Shown here: piece by piece, positions 1-8,670 of the stretch
Position numbering within the stretch: position 1 is the stretch's first letter
Layout of the letters: each line of letters starts with the position of its first letter
Assembly (NCBI GenBank): GCA_947453885.1
Contig: CANGIF010000015.1
Location: 1 to 64,000, forward strand
DNA length: 64,000 bases
Reading direction: 5' to 3'
Source: Flavobacteriaceae bacterium
GTDB taxonomy: Bacteria; Bacteroidota; Bacteroidia; Flavobacteriales; Flavobacteriaceae
Program-made: the position numbers and the translations under genes
The notes under the pieces: model-generated
Databases searched by the model: none
Told to the model about the DNA's origin: nothing
Seen by the model: only the letters and a program-made list of their open reading frames with translations

Positions 1-2247
1 AATTACTTGTCCTGATAGGTTGTAAATGGTAAACGAATGCACTTCCGTACTTTGTTTGCTGTTGATGTACAACACGTTTTTGGCTGGGTTTGGATATAGA
101 GTAAAATAGTTATTGAACTCAAAATCTTGTGTTGCCAAAGCCTGAACGGCAGTAGTAGCCGTGTTGGTGACAATAGGCGCATTGTAATCGAAATAAATAC
201 TTGCCGTGTTGCTAAAGGTATCGCCAAGGGTTAGGGAAGCTTTGGTTTTGATTTTAAACGCTACATACCCCGTGTTGGTGCCGGCAGCAAAAGGCAAATT
301 GATGTTTTGAAAAATAAACTCCACTTGGTTGGTGTTGGAGATTTTAGTAGTATAAGTCGCGCTACCGCTTTCTGGAACTAGGGTTGCTACATCGTATTTT
401 GTAGTGTCAATCATGTCTTTTACTACTATGTTTTCAGCGTTGGCAGAACCATCGTTTTCAAAACGAATGATGTAGTGCACGTAGTCGCCCACTTTTGCCA
501 AAGCAATGGTGTCGCCTTCAAGACATTCTTTTTCGTTGGGGTCAAAACTGTTGACAACGGTTTGTTTGTAGTAAAAAGTATTATCAGCAATAGTTTCATC
601 ACCTATAATTGGATTAATAGTTGCTGTAAAGGTCAATACATCACCACCATGAACCGCAGGGGTTTCTGTTGGTGAGTTGACATTTAAAGCAAACACAATA
701 TCGCCTGTGGCTAGGGGTACTAAATTGGTAAAATTCCAACTCAAGTTGTTTAACGTTTGTGTGGCAACCGCAGGATTAGCCGAAACCAAATCCAACACCG
801 CATCGTTAAAAGTTAACGCAATAGTGCCCGATTGTACGGTGTTGCCTTTGTTTCTGTAGTACAATTTATAAATGGCATCAAAACCGGGACGCGCACGAGT
901 AATAGGAATTAGCACCACTTCTAGATCTGGATGCACACCATTGGCAGTAACGCAAAAATCTTGAACAAACGGACTGGCTGATGTTGGAAAAGTCACCGTT
1001 GCAGTAGTAGGCGACACATTGAAATAGCTTGGGTTTTCTAAAACGGGAGTAAAAGTATGCGTGCCAGCAGAGACGGGTATTGTATAATTTCCTGTTGTGT
1101 CTCCAATCAAATTACCACTAATTGTGCCGTTTGTAAAAGACAATTTCATACTTGGCAAGAAACTATCGTTAGCATCACAACCATTATTGTTGGCATCTAA
1201 ATGATTACTGCCTTGAATGGTATAAAAAACACCACCGGGTGTAAACGAACAATAGGAATTGACATGACAATTAGCATAACCATACTGGGTAATTTGACTT
1301 TGAACAGTTGCAATTTGACCCTCATCAGCACAGATGTACTGCAAATTATAATTACCCGAAAAATCAACTGATGCATTTGAACCATTTTTCATCAGCAGGG
1401 TGGTGAGTTGATTGTAACCGCAATATAATTGTTGAAGATTAGTCAAACCACTTACATCTAAACTTGGAAGTTGATTGTAACTGCAATATAAATATTGGAG
1501 ATGAGTCAAACCACTAACATCTATACTTGGTAGTTGATTGTTACCGCATTCTAAATATACAAGATTAGTCAAACCACTTACATTTAAACTTGGAAGTTGA
1601 TTGTGATCGCAAACTAAAGAAGCAAGATTACTCAAACCACTCACATTTAAACTTGGAAGTTGATTGTTATGGCAATTTAAATATTGAAGATGAGTCAAAC
1701 CACTAACATTCAAACTTGGAAGTTGATTGTATATGCATTCTAAAGTTTGGAGATTAGTCAAACCACTTACATTTAAACTTGGAAGTTGATCGAAACAGCA
1801 ATTTAAAGTTTGGAGATTAGTCAAACCACTAACATTTAAACTTGTAAGTGGATTGTAATTACAATATAAAACTAGAAGATTAGCCAAACCACTTACATTT
1901 AAAGTTGAAATTGCATTAAAATCGCATTTTAGAGTTATACTATTTACAAAAGACGCAATCCCTGTCATGTTAGCAATAGTTCCTCCGATTAAATAGTTAC
2001 CGCTTACGTTAAGATATTTGATAGCTAAGGCTTCGCTAACTTGAATCTCTCCATCGCTATTAGTGTCAATAGAAGTATAGCTATTAACATTTCCATTTAT
2101 ATCTGGAGTTTCAGTTGAAGCAATATAATTTGAAGCATCTGCTGCCAACAATTTCGCTTTAAAAGCCGCATCCGGAATGGTAATAATCTGTGCTTTTCCA
2201 ACGAAAGCACACAATACAACAAGAGCTAGGGTGTAAAGGTTTTTCAT
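1..2247 (-). CDS. T9SS-sorted leucine-rich-repeat surface protein (3' end outside window)
   Basis: Open for 749 codons from ATG at 2247 to the left edge, so the C-terminus is missing. It starts with a signal peptide (MKNLYTLALVVLCAFVGKAQ). From about residue 106 to 285 there are eight near-identical 21-residue leucine-rich repeats of the form LPSLNVSGLTNLQTLxCxxN. From about residue 440 to 690 lies the DUF11/DUF7619-like beta-sandwich region common in flavobacterial surface proteins, including the diagnostic SFDPNEKECLEG. Near the left edge the sequence NYFTLYPNPAKNVLYINS is the beginning of a Por-type (T9SS type A) sorting domain. The protein is therefore expected to leave the cell through the type IX system. 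Its ligand is unknown. The repeats are also repetitive at DNA level (63-bp units, about 1400-1930), so copy number could vary between strains. Confidence 0.88.
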   Translation of the reverse strand, partial: MKNLYTLALVVLCAFVGKAQIITIPDAAFKAKLLAADASNYIASTETPDINGNVNSYTSIDTNSDGEIQVSEALAIKYLNVSGNYLIGGTIANMTGIASFVNSITLKCDFNAISTLNVSGLANLLVLYCNYNPLTSLNVSGLTNLQTLNCCFDQLPSLNVSGLTNLQTLECIYNQLPSLNVSGLTHLQYLNCHNNQLPSLNVSGLSNLASLVCDHNQLPSLNVSGLTNLVYLECGNNQLPSIDVSGLTHLQYLYCSYNQLPSLDVSGLTNLQQLYCGYNQLTTLLMKNGSNASVDFSGNYNLQYICADEGQIATVQSQITQYGYANCHVNSYCSFTPGGVFYTIQGSNHLDANNNGCDANDSFLPSMKLSFTNGTISGNLIGDTTGNYTIPVSAGTHTFTPVLENPSYFNVSPTTATVTFPTSASPFVQDFCVTANGVHPDLEVVLIPITRARPGFDAIYKLYYRNKGNTVQSGTIALTFNDAVLDLVSANPAVATQTLNNLSWNFTNLVPLATGDIVFALNVNSPTETPAVHGGDVLTFTATINPIIGDETIADNTFYYKQTVVNSFDPNEKECLEGDTIALAKVGDYVHYIIRFENDGSANAENIVVKDMIDTTKYDVATLVPESGSATYTTKISNTNQVEFIFQNINLPFAAGTNTGYVAFKIKTKASLTLGDTFSNTASIYFDYNAPIVTNTATTAVQALATQDFEFNNYFTLYPNPAKNVLYINSKQSTEVHSFTIYNLSGQVI

Positions 2248-2444
2248 AGTGTTGTGGGTGTTAGTAGATTTAGTTGCTAAAGATAGCGAATTAATTGTGA
2301 ATTGTGAATTGTGATTTGTAAATTTTAAGTTGGAGGATGGGAATTTGGAATCGTGAGTTTTGAGATTTATATGCAAAAGTGATTCAGCAATTGAACAAAT
2401 TTACTGCTTATCTTCTTGGTTGTAATTGGTTTTAAAAGACTGTT

Positions 2445-2480
2445 TTTCGTCCGTTCGAGTGCGAACCGTATCGAGAAGTT
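2445..2480. repeat. Possible dispersed palindromic repeat, copy 1
   Basis: Read on the minus strand this block goes TTCTCGATAC, a short spacer, then CACTCGAACGGAC. The same order of words occurs at about 33,399-33,442 (TTCTCGATACC, longer spacer, CACTTGAACCGAC). Two copies with the same architecture and different loops suggest a dispersed REP-like element. No transposase is nearby. Confidence 0.4.
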
Positions 2481-2630
2481 GTGTTCCGTTTCTTTATCTA
2501 AAACCACTAGAATTTGCTGTTTTACTAATTACAATCAATACGTTACTACTTGTAAAGCTGTAAAGAGTCATTTTCTAAAAAAGCAGCGTCCCTGCTGAAA
2601 CAATAGCTTCCTCCTGACGCTTAACTAAAA

Positions 2631-2718
2631 TTACCGCGGTAAATAAACAAAGTTACCGCGGTAGTTTATTAGTTTTACCGCGGTAAAATAAGTAAAGAAC
2701 CGCGGTAAATGAATTGCT
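2631..2718. repeat. Four palindromes ACCGCGGT at exact 22-bp spacing
   Basis: The 8-bp palindrome ACCGCGGT starts at 2633, 2655, 2677 and 2699, exactly 22 bp apart. Three copies are in the longer palindrome TTACCGCGGTAA or a one-base variant. The 14-bp spacers are AT-rich and differ from each other. The spacing puts all four on one face of the helix. It could be an operator array, a nucleoid-protein site or a degenerate tandem repeat. Confidence 0.8.
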
Positions 2719-2898
2719 GTGTAAGGATGAAGCAAAAAGAGCATCAGGACAATTTGCTAAAAGCAACGGGTAAAGGGTAAACTAATTGATGTCAGACCAA
2801 TTGGAGTTGGTTGTTAGTGTTTACAATGCACAGCGTTACAAACGCTATACTTTGTTGTAAAGGCAAAAGAAAGTAACTCGTTACCAATAGGACAATGA

Positions 2899-3387
2899 CT
2901 AGTTTGTATCTGAATCCGTTTCGCGCAACAATTCGGTAAGTTTTTCGTACACTTTTTGGTTTTCCCAACCTTTTCGGAGCAGGTAGTCGCACCACTTTTT
3001 CCGTTTTTTTAGGGTGTTTTTTTCCGTGCTGTGCTGCCAAGCTTGCGTTGCTACTTGATGAAAGGTGGCTTCGTATTCGTCAGGGTCAATTTGTTGTAAA
3101 GCAGTGTCAATGTTGTACCTGCTAATGTGTCGTTGTTTGAGTTCCAAAACAATTCGGACTTTTCCCCATTTTTTAATTCGGTGTTTGCCTCTGGCAAAAC
3201 TACAGGCAAAGCGTTCTTCGTTTAAAAAGTGATGGGCAATTAAATGGGTAATAACCGTATCGCGCTCCTCTTGATTGAGCTTTAGGGCAAACATTTTTGA
3301 AATTACTTCGTCGTGACAGCGTTCTTGGTACGCACAATACTGCTCCAATTTTTGTTTTGCTTCGCGTAAAGAATCAACAGCCGCCAT
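2899..3387 (-). CDS. recX: RecX-family recombination regulator
   Basis: The 162-residue protein has the alpha-helical three-repeat layout and length of RecX. Characteristic parts are the N-terminal LEQYCAYQERCHDEV, the central HFLNEERFACSFARGKHRIKKWG (the most conserved RecX stretch), and a C-terminal repeat with RKKWCDYLLRKGWE. RecX binds RecA filaments and limits their extension in the cytoplasm. The ATG at 3387 begins right at the family's usual N-terminus. It is a single gene with no partner in the same operon; in this organism recA is not adjacent in the window. Confidence in the family is high; the regulatory effect on RecA is inferred. Confidence 0.9.
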   Translation of the reverse strand: MAAVDSLREAKQKLEQYCAYQERCHDEVISKMFALKLNQEERDTVITHLIAHHFLNEERFACSFARGKHRIKKWGKVRIVLELKQRHISRYNIDTALQQIDPDEYEATFHQVATQAWQHSTEKNTLKKRKKWCDYLLRKGWENQKVYEKLTELLRETDSDTN

Positions 3388-3516
3388 AAGGAATTAAGGG
3401 TTTGCAATAAAAAGGTAAAAGTAACCTTTTCTGCATTAATAAAGCAACTACAACCAAAAGCAACTATTGTTGCGAATACTACAATTCACGAATTGGCATT
3501 TTTTTACACAAAATTT

Positions 3517-3545
3517 TTGATTATACTAAATTTATAGTACTTTTA
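3517..3545 (+). promoter_or_regulatory. Bacteroidota-type promoter for the 3596 gene
   Basis: TTG at 3517-3519, an 18-bp spacer, then TACTTTTA at 3538-3545. This resembles the -33 TTG / -7 TAnnTTTG promoter of Bacteroidota. It leaves a leader of about 40-45 nt before the ATG at 3596. Confidence 0.55.
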
Positions 3546-3595
3546 GACTTTAAATTTACAATCGCAATTGTAGCGACTTAAATAGTACGGTAACA

Positions 3596-6500
3596 ATGAG
3601 TTTCAAGTTGGTTTTAGCGGCCCTCTTTCTTTCCTTTTTTGGAACACACGTTGCTGCGCAAAACAATTGGGACGGCGATCATGCTCTCGGAAATTTAAGC
3701 TTTGCTACCAATTGGTACAACAATACGACACCTTCCACTTGGAACAGTACTACCGATTTAATTTTTATTTACAACAACGCCAATCACAGTTCCAATTATG
3801 TTGATTTTAATGGTTATAGAGCCATTAGAAGTTTGGTTATTGCCTCTTCCTACAATGGTTCCTCGGTTTTAGATGCTGATGTAAACAGTGGTTTTAACTT
3901 CTGGTGGAAAGTTGAAAATTATAGTGGCTATGCACAAACAATAGCAACCCCTATTAGTTTTAAAGGAACGGGAATAGAATTGAATCCTATTTATGGCGAT
4001 TTAACGTTTACCAAACCAATTTATAACGATGTAAATGCCAATTATTTGGTTTATGGAGATGCTGGTAAAAAACTCTCGTTAAACGATGTGCCTTATGGCA
4101 GTGGTTCAACAGCATTCAACATAAAAGGCTATTCTATTGTTGAAGTCAATTACAACAGTAGCAATTCGTTTGGAGGTGCCTTTACTGTTGAAAAAGGCGA
4201 ATTGTGGGTCAATGCTTCGGGAGCAGTTAGAGGCGATATCTACATTGGAAACAACAGTACCAACACTTGTAAAATTTTTATAAGTCATGCGTCAACCGCG
4301 ACTACAGTAGCCAATCAAATTACAGTTCAAACTTCAGGCGGCACTATTGGGTCGTTAAACAGTTCCAATACCCACACGTATTCGGGTCCCATTTATTTGA
4401 ACAGTAATACAGTTAACTTGCATACGGTAGGTGCAGGCACCCTCAGTTTTACAGGTGCTATTTCCAACTCAGGCGGTGTTAAAAAAATTGGGGTCGGCAC
4501 AGTAGTGTATGCCGCATCCAATTCCTATACTGGAACAACAACCATAACGGAGGGCGTTTTACAATACGGAGCAGCCAACACTATAAGCAATTCAAGTGCT
4601 ATTGCTTTAGATGGCGGTACTTTTAGTACAGGAGCCACAACCGGTTTTAGCGATACCGTGGGAACTTTGCAACTAACCAATTTTTCCACAATTGCACTAG
4701 GAACTGGCGTACATACGCTTTCGTTTGCTGCAAGTAATGGCGTTTCGTGGACGCCATCCAAAACGCTCACCATTACAGGATGGGACGGCTGTAACGGAAA
4801 AATAGTGGTAGGCACTTCTTCCACTTCGCTAACCAGTACACAATTAGCGCAAATTACTTTTTCGGGTTTTTCAGCAGGAGCAGCTTTGTTGGCAACAGGC
4901 GAATTAATCCCAGCAAGTAGTTTAGGAACGACATCCGCAAATCAAACCATTTGTAAAAACAGTGCGCTTTCTAGCATTTCGATAAGCAGTTTTTCGGGTT
5001 CAATTGTAAAATGGCAGTACGCTTCAGACGCCGCCTTTACAACAGGTGTAACAGACATTGTCTCTACTTCGTCCACTTTAACGGCTTCAGTTATTGGAAA
5101 TATAACTGCTACACGCTATTTTAGAGCAGTACTTCAAATGGGCGCAGGATCGTGTACCACTTTTTATTCAAATGTGGTTTCCGTTACTGTAAATAAAACA
5201 ACCTATTCCAACGGTTCTTGGTCCACAACACCTAGCAGCTCGTTAATGGCTGTTTTCAGTTCCAATTTCACTTCGTCAGGCGACTTGTCGGTTTGTTCGT
5301 GTCAAGTTACGGGAACAGCAGCGGTCACTTTAAATTCGGGACACAATCTTACGGTTACTGGAGAAGTCAATGTTGGTGCTTCCGCAAGTTTGACGTTTGA
5401 AAACACCGCTTCATTAGTACAAACAGATGCAAGTGCTACCAATTCAGGCAATGTAGTGTACAAAAGAACCACTTCTGCACTGACTCATAATTTTGATTAT
5501 GTCTATTGGGGTTCACCCGTTCAAAGTCAAACGTTAAGTGCCATTTGGATGGTAGATGATGGCTATACGTTTTATAGTTTTAATTCGTCAATTAACGATT
5601 GGGCTGCGGCTAGTGGTAACACAGTCATGACACCAGGCACGGGTTATATTGCAAGAGCTTCAAGTGGCAATGGCGGTTGGACTACCAACGCTACTTGGCA
5701 ATCTGTATTTAATGGCGTTCCTAATAACGGAACACTTACTACTTCCATATACAAATCTGGAGCAACCAACATCAATAATTTAATTAGCAATCCTTATCCC
5801 TCTGCCTTGGATTTGGAATCTTTTTACGAAGACAATGCCAGCGTGTTGAATCCTACATTTTATTTTTGGACACACAACACGGTAGTAACTAACGGTGCCT
5901 ATACCGCAAGTGATTATGCACTTTACAATGCTGTTTTAGGAGCAGGAGTAGGCACAGGAACTGCTGCTGTAAGTGGAGGTAGTGCCCCAGACCGTTATGT
6001 AGATGCGGGTCAAGGATTTTTTGCAGAAGGCGTAGGGACGGGAGGAACGGCTTCTTTTAAAAACACACACCGCGTGTTGAACAACAATAACGGGTTTTAC
6101 CGTCATTCAAACGCCAGTATGGCTGTTCAAAACAAACACCTTTTGTGGTTGAATTTATCCAATTCGGAAGGCTTGTTCAAACAACAACTTTTAGGATACG
6201 TGGAAGGTGCTTCAAATGCATTAGACGAGTTGTACGATGCCAATTCGTTTGAGGGCAATCCGTATGCTGATTTTTATTCGGTAGTAGGGTCAGAAAAATG
6301 TGTAATTCAATCCCGTCAATGGCCTTTTGATCCAGCAGACAGTGTGCCATTGGGCTATTCCGTTACTTTTTCGGGTAGTGTATCCATTTCAATAGATCAT
6401 TTTGATGCTTTTTTTGACACCCAAAACATTTATTTGGAAGATACATTATTAGGTGTTATGTGGGATTTGAAACAAGGACCTTACGTGTTTTCGACTACAG

Positions 6501-6805
6501 ACGGAATTTTCAACAGTCGTTTTAAAATTCGGTATCTCACCGATTTGCAACTTGGAACGGCTGCTTTTGCAGTTGCTAAAAAAGTACAGGTTGTTTATGG
6601 AGATTCTCAAATTCGGGTACTGTCACCAAATTCAGGAATTGTAAAATTTACACTTTACAACCTTTTAGGACAAAAAGTAATAGAGCAAAATTGCGCCTGT
6701 TTAAACCAATTTAGAATAGATACATTGCTTCAGGAAAGCGGCGTTTGGTTGCTTAAAGTAGCATTACAAAACGGACAAACGCAAACGATTCAAATCAAAT
6801 CGTAA
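3596..6805 (+). CDS. Large secreted beta-repeat protein with T9SS sorting tail
   Basis: 1069 residues beginning with a signal peptide that ends near FGTHVAAQ. The N-terminal half is Asn/Ser/Thr/Gly-rich and contains an autotransporter-associated beta-strand repeat around residues 297-350 (KKIGVGTVVYAASNSYTGTT followed by EGVLQYG), which predicts a beta-helix. The middle (about 620-900) resembles the region found before sorting tails in many flavobacterial adhesins (YVYWGSPV, ISNPYPSALD). The end, from about residue 995, is a Por-type sorting domain (SGIVKFTLYNLLGQKVIEQ ... GVWLLKVALQNGQTQTIQIKS). It is expected at the cell surface or released through T9SS. A specific adhesin or enzyme role cannot be read from sequence. 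It is transcribed alone from the promoter at 3517. Confidence 0.85.
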   Translation: MSFKLVLAALFLSFFGTHVAAQNNWDGDHALGNLSFATNWYNNTTPSTWNSTTDLIFIYNNANHSSNYVDFNGYRAIRSLVIASSYNGSSVLDADVNSGFNFWWKVENYSGYAQTIATPISFKGTGIELNPIYGDLTFTKPIYNDVNANYLVYGDAGKKLSLNDVPYGSGSTAFNIKGYSIVEVNYNSSNSFGGAFTVEKGELWVNASGAVRGDIYIGNNSTNTCKIFISHASTATTVANQITVQTSGGTIGSLNSSNTHTYSGPIYLNSNTVNLHTVGAGTLSFTGAISNSGGVKKIGVGTVVYAASNSYTGTTTITEGVLQYGAANTISNSSAIALDGGTFSTGATTGFSDTVGTLQLTNFSTIALGTGVHTLSFAASNGVSWTPSKTLTITGWDGCNGKIVVGTSSTSLTSTQLAQITFSGFSAGAALLATGELIPASSLGTTSANQTICKNSALSSISISSFSGSIVKWQYASDAAFTTGVTDIVSTSSTLTASVIGNITATRYFRAVLQMGAGSCTTFYSNVVSVTVNKTTYSNGSWSTTPSSSLMAVFSSNFTSSGDLSVCSCQVTGTAAVTLNSGHNLTVTGEVNVGASASLTFENTASLVQTDASATNSGNVVYKRTTSALTHNFDYVYWGSPVQSQTLSAIWMVDDGYTFYSFNSSINDWAAASGNTVMTPGTGYIARASSGNGGWTTNATWQSVFNGVPNNGTLTTSIYKSGATNINNLISNPYPSALDLESFYEDNASVLNPTFYFWTHNTVVTNGAYTASDYALYNAVLGAGVGTGTAAVSGGSAPDRYVDAGQGFFAEGVGTGGTASFKNTHRVLNNNNGFYRHSNASMAVQNKHLLWLNLSNSEGLFKQQLLGYVEGASNALDELYDANSFEGNPYADFYSVVGSEKCVIQSRQWPFDPADSVPLGYSVTFSGSVSISIDHFDAFFDTQNIYLEDTLLGVMWDLKQGPYVFSTTDGIFNSRFKIRYLTDLQLGTAAFAVAKKVQVVYGDSQIRVLSPNSGIVKFTLYNLLGQKVIEQNCACLNQFRIDTLLQESGVWLLKVALQNGQTQTIQIKS

Positions 6806-6817
6806 CCTTGTATTGAA

Positions 6818-7168
6818 CTAATAGCGGTTTCGGAACCAAACTTTCATCCATTCTCTTCTTAGAATAAGATAGGCAACTTGTTCCGCTAGTTGAACTAAAT
6901 CAGATCCGTCCAGTTTTTTAATTTGTTCTTCAGGAACATCAATAATGTAAAGTAGATTGAGGTATTCGGCAAATTTATATTGAATCAATCGGTACACTTT
7001 TTCATGCAAGGCAGTTTTTAAGTCTTCGGAGGAAATGGTTAGCGGAAAATCAGCAGCTTCATTAGCCAAATTAAAATCTTTATTCAATTGTTCCACTAAT
7101 TTTAGATACAAGTTTTCGCTTTCGGCTTCGGAAAGTACTAAATCGGTAGAGGTAGGTGCAACAAACAT
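6818..7168 (-). CDS. Conserved small hypothetical protein
   Basis: 116 residues, acidic in the first half, mostly helical, with no signal peptide or membrane segment. The C-terminus is basic and aromatic (REWMKVWFRNRY). I do not recognise a family. It sits 12 bp downstream of the membrane-protein gene on the same strand, so the two probably share a transcript. It ends 12 bp from the convergent stop of the 3596-6805 gene, with no obvious hairpin between them. Confidence 0.6.
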   Translation of the reverse strand: MFVAPTSTDLVLSEAESENLYLKLVEQLNKDFNLANEAADFPLTISSEDLKTALHEKVYRLIQYKFAEYLNLLYIIDVPEEQIKKLDGSDLVQLAEQVAYLILRREWMKVWFRNRY

Positions 7169-7180
7169 AACTTAAAAGTG

Positions 7181-7894
7181 TTAAGAATTAGATTTCCAAT
7201 AAGCGGTTATTTTAGCTAGAAGCACATCTCCACCAGCATAAAAAAATACAGCACCCATTGGTGGATTACTAGCAGGAATTGTGCCAAATACTTTCGATTG
7301 CCATTTCCAACATTGGAAATATGTGCCTACTAGTTCAATAAAAATGACGCAAAGTGCTATAAAGCAATAGAGGTTTTGCCCTTTTTTTCGTTTTAAAATT
7401 AAAAAGAAGCACAACCCAAAAATAACCGAAAACCAGTCGTTTAATAGCAAACCTACTAAAAGAAACAGCCAACCAAAACCATAAGCAAAGGTTTTTTCCA
7501 AATACTTTGCATGTTGAAAAGCCCATGTAGTGTGGGCAAAAATATAGCCACTAGCATAAACAATTGCATGCCCAAACGGAACGTACAATGGAATATGTGG
7601 CGTTCGGTAGGCATACATGTGAAGGATTTCGCAAAAAAGCAGTTCACCAATATAGGAAAGTGCAACCATTACTACCATCAATTTTCGCAGTTGTACCTCA
7701 GAGCAATAAACCAGCACACTAAAATAGGTTAAAGCCATTACATTTGTTACGTTTCTTCCATCAAAATAGGTAGTGCTAAATGAAACGCCGTACACAAACA
7801 AAGCAAAGAGGGTGAAAACAGTAAAGAAAAAAGCTAAAAATACTTGGCTTTTAGTGACAGTTACAGTGGCATTTTTAACCGAATGTGCGCGCAT
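7181..7894 (-). CDS. Polytopic inner-membrane protein of unknown function
   Basis: 237 residues with about seven hydrophobic segments (for example residues 18-40, 60-75, 105-122, 138-165 and 176-198). Conserved-looking loops include EILHMYAYRTPHIPLYVPFGHA and NPPMGAVFFYAGGDVLL. The histidine/arginine/proline-rich loops at the ends of helices suggest an integral-membrane enzyme or transporter, but I cannot name the family. It lies upstream of the 116-residue gene, probably in one transcript. Confidence 0.65.
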   Translation of the reverse strand: MRAHSVKNATVTVTKSQVFLAFFFTVFTLFALFVYGVSFSTTYFDGRNVTNVMALTYFSVLVYCSEVQLRKLMVVMVALSYIGELLFCEILHMYAYRTPHIPLYVPFGHAIVYASGYIFAHTTWAFQHAKYLEKTFAYGFGWLFLLVGLLLNDWFSVIFGLCFFLILKRKKGQNLYCFIALCVIFIELVGTYFQCWKWQSKVFGTIPASNPPMGAVFFYAGGDVLLAKITAYWKSNS

Positions 7895-7972
7895 TAGTTT
7901 TTTATCAAAAGTATAAAAAAAATCGTACTTTAGGCAATCAAAATAAGTACCACATAACTACAAACTATACAC

Positions 7973-8536
7973 ATGAAAACACGGTGTTCTTGGTGTGAAA
8001 AAGACGATTTGTATCGCAACTACCATGATGAAGAATGGGGAGTTCCTGTTTATAACGATGCCCAACTTTTTGAATTTTTAATGCTAGAAACCTTTCAAGC
8101 AGGATTGAGTTGGCACACAGTTTTACGAAAAAGAGAACATTTTAGAGCTGCTTTTGACGCGTTTGATTATACAAAAATCGCACAATATTCAGACGACGAT
8201 GTAGCCGAATTGCTTTTGAATGCTGGTATTATTCGTAATCAATTAAAAATAAAAGCAACAATTGCAAATGCGCTTGCTTTTATGAAAGTACAGGAGGAAT
8301 TTGGTAGTTTTTCAACTTATATATGGAATTTTACAAACGGTAAACCTATTGTCAATACTTGGAAAAGTGTAAAAGAACTTCCCGCTACTACGCCACTTTC
8401 AGATGCAATTAGTAAAGACTTAAAAAAAAGAGGTTTTAAATTTGTAGGTTCAACTGTGGTGTATGCGCACATGCAAGCGACCGGTATGGTAAACGATCAC
8501 GTGTTGGACTGTTGGAAAAGAACGCAACTTGAATAG
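7973..8536 (+). CDS. tag: DNA-3-methyladenine glycosylase I
   Basis: 187 residues, the normal Tag length. The N-terminus RCSWCEKDDLYRNYHDEEWG is the Tag signature and contains one half of the zinc site; the C-terminal NDHVLDCWKR supplies the other half. Family enzymes excise 3-methyladenine from alkylated DNA as the first step of base-excision repair. It is monocistronic, convergent with the M20 peptidase gene and separated from it by a strong bidirectional terminator. Confidence 0.95.
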   Translation: MKTRCSWCEKDDLYRNYHDEEWGVPVYNDAQLFEFLMLETFQAGLSWHTVLRKREHFRAAFDAFDYTKIAQYSDDDVAELLLNAGIIRNQLKIKATIANALAFMKVQEEFGSFSTYIWNFTNGKPIVNTWKSVKELPATTPLSDAISKDLKKRGFKFVGSTVVYAHMQATGMVNDHVLDCWKRTQLE

Positions 8537-8621
8537 CTAATTAAAGAAAAGAAATACAACACGATAATGTGTAGTTAGACGAATAGCTTTTTAGGATGTA
8601 ATAGTTGTTGTAATAACTACA

Positions 8622-8659
8622 AAAAAAATCCATTTCTGAACTTTGAAATGGATTTTTTT
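8622..8659. terminator. Bidirectional terminator between tag and the M20 gene
   Basis: Perfect 15-bp stem (8622-8636 with 8645-8659), loop TGAACTTT, ending in T runs on both strands. It separates two convergent genes. Confidence 0.85.
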
Positions 8660-8670
8660 ATAGATGCTAT

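Larger units (their letters stand above)
2248..2898. other. Gene-free interval with short repeats
   Basis: This interval lies between the start of the LRR gene and the end of recX. It holds a short run of GAATTGTGAATTGTG near 2290, a palindromic block at 2445-2480 resembling a second copy near 33,400, and the four-copy ACCGCGGT array at 2631-2718. Short open frames here show no family features and are judged non-coding. Confidence 0.6.

Noticed and set aside
475..859. Two short plus-strand frames inside the LRR gene
   Set aside because: They are antisense to a clear T9SS protein frame.
2792..3040. Small basic protein on the minus strand
   Set aside because: It overlaps recX in another frame and shows only low-complexity Lys-rich sequence; a shadow of recX.
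7335..7665. Short frames inside the membrane-protein gene
   Set aside because: Overlap the 237-residue frame that has regular membrane helices; no start or family signal.
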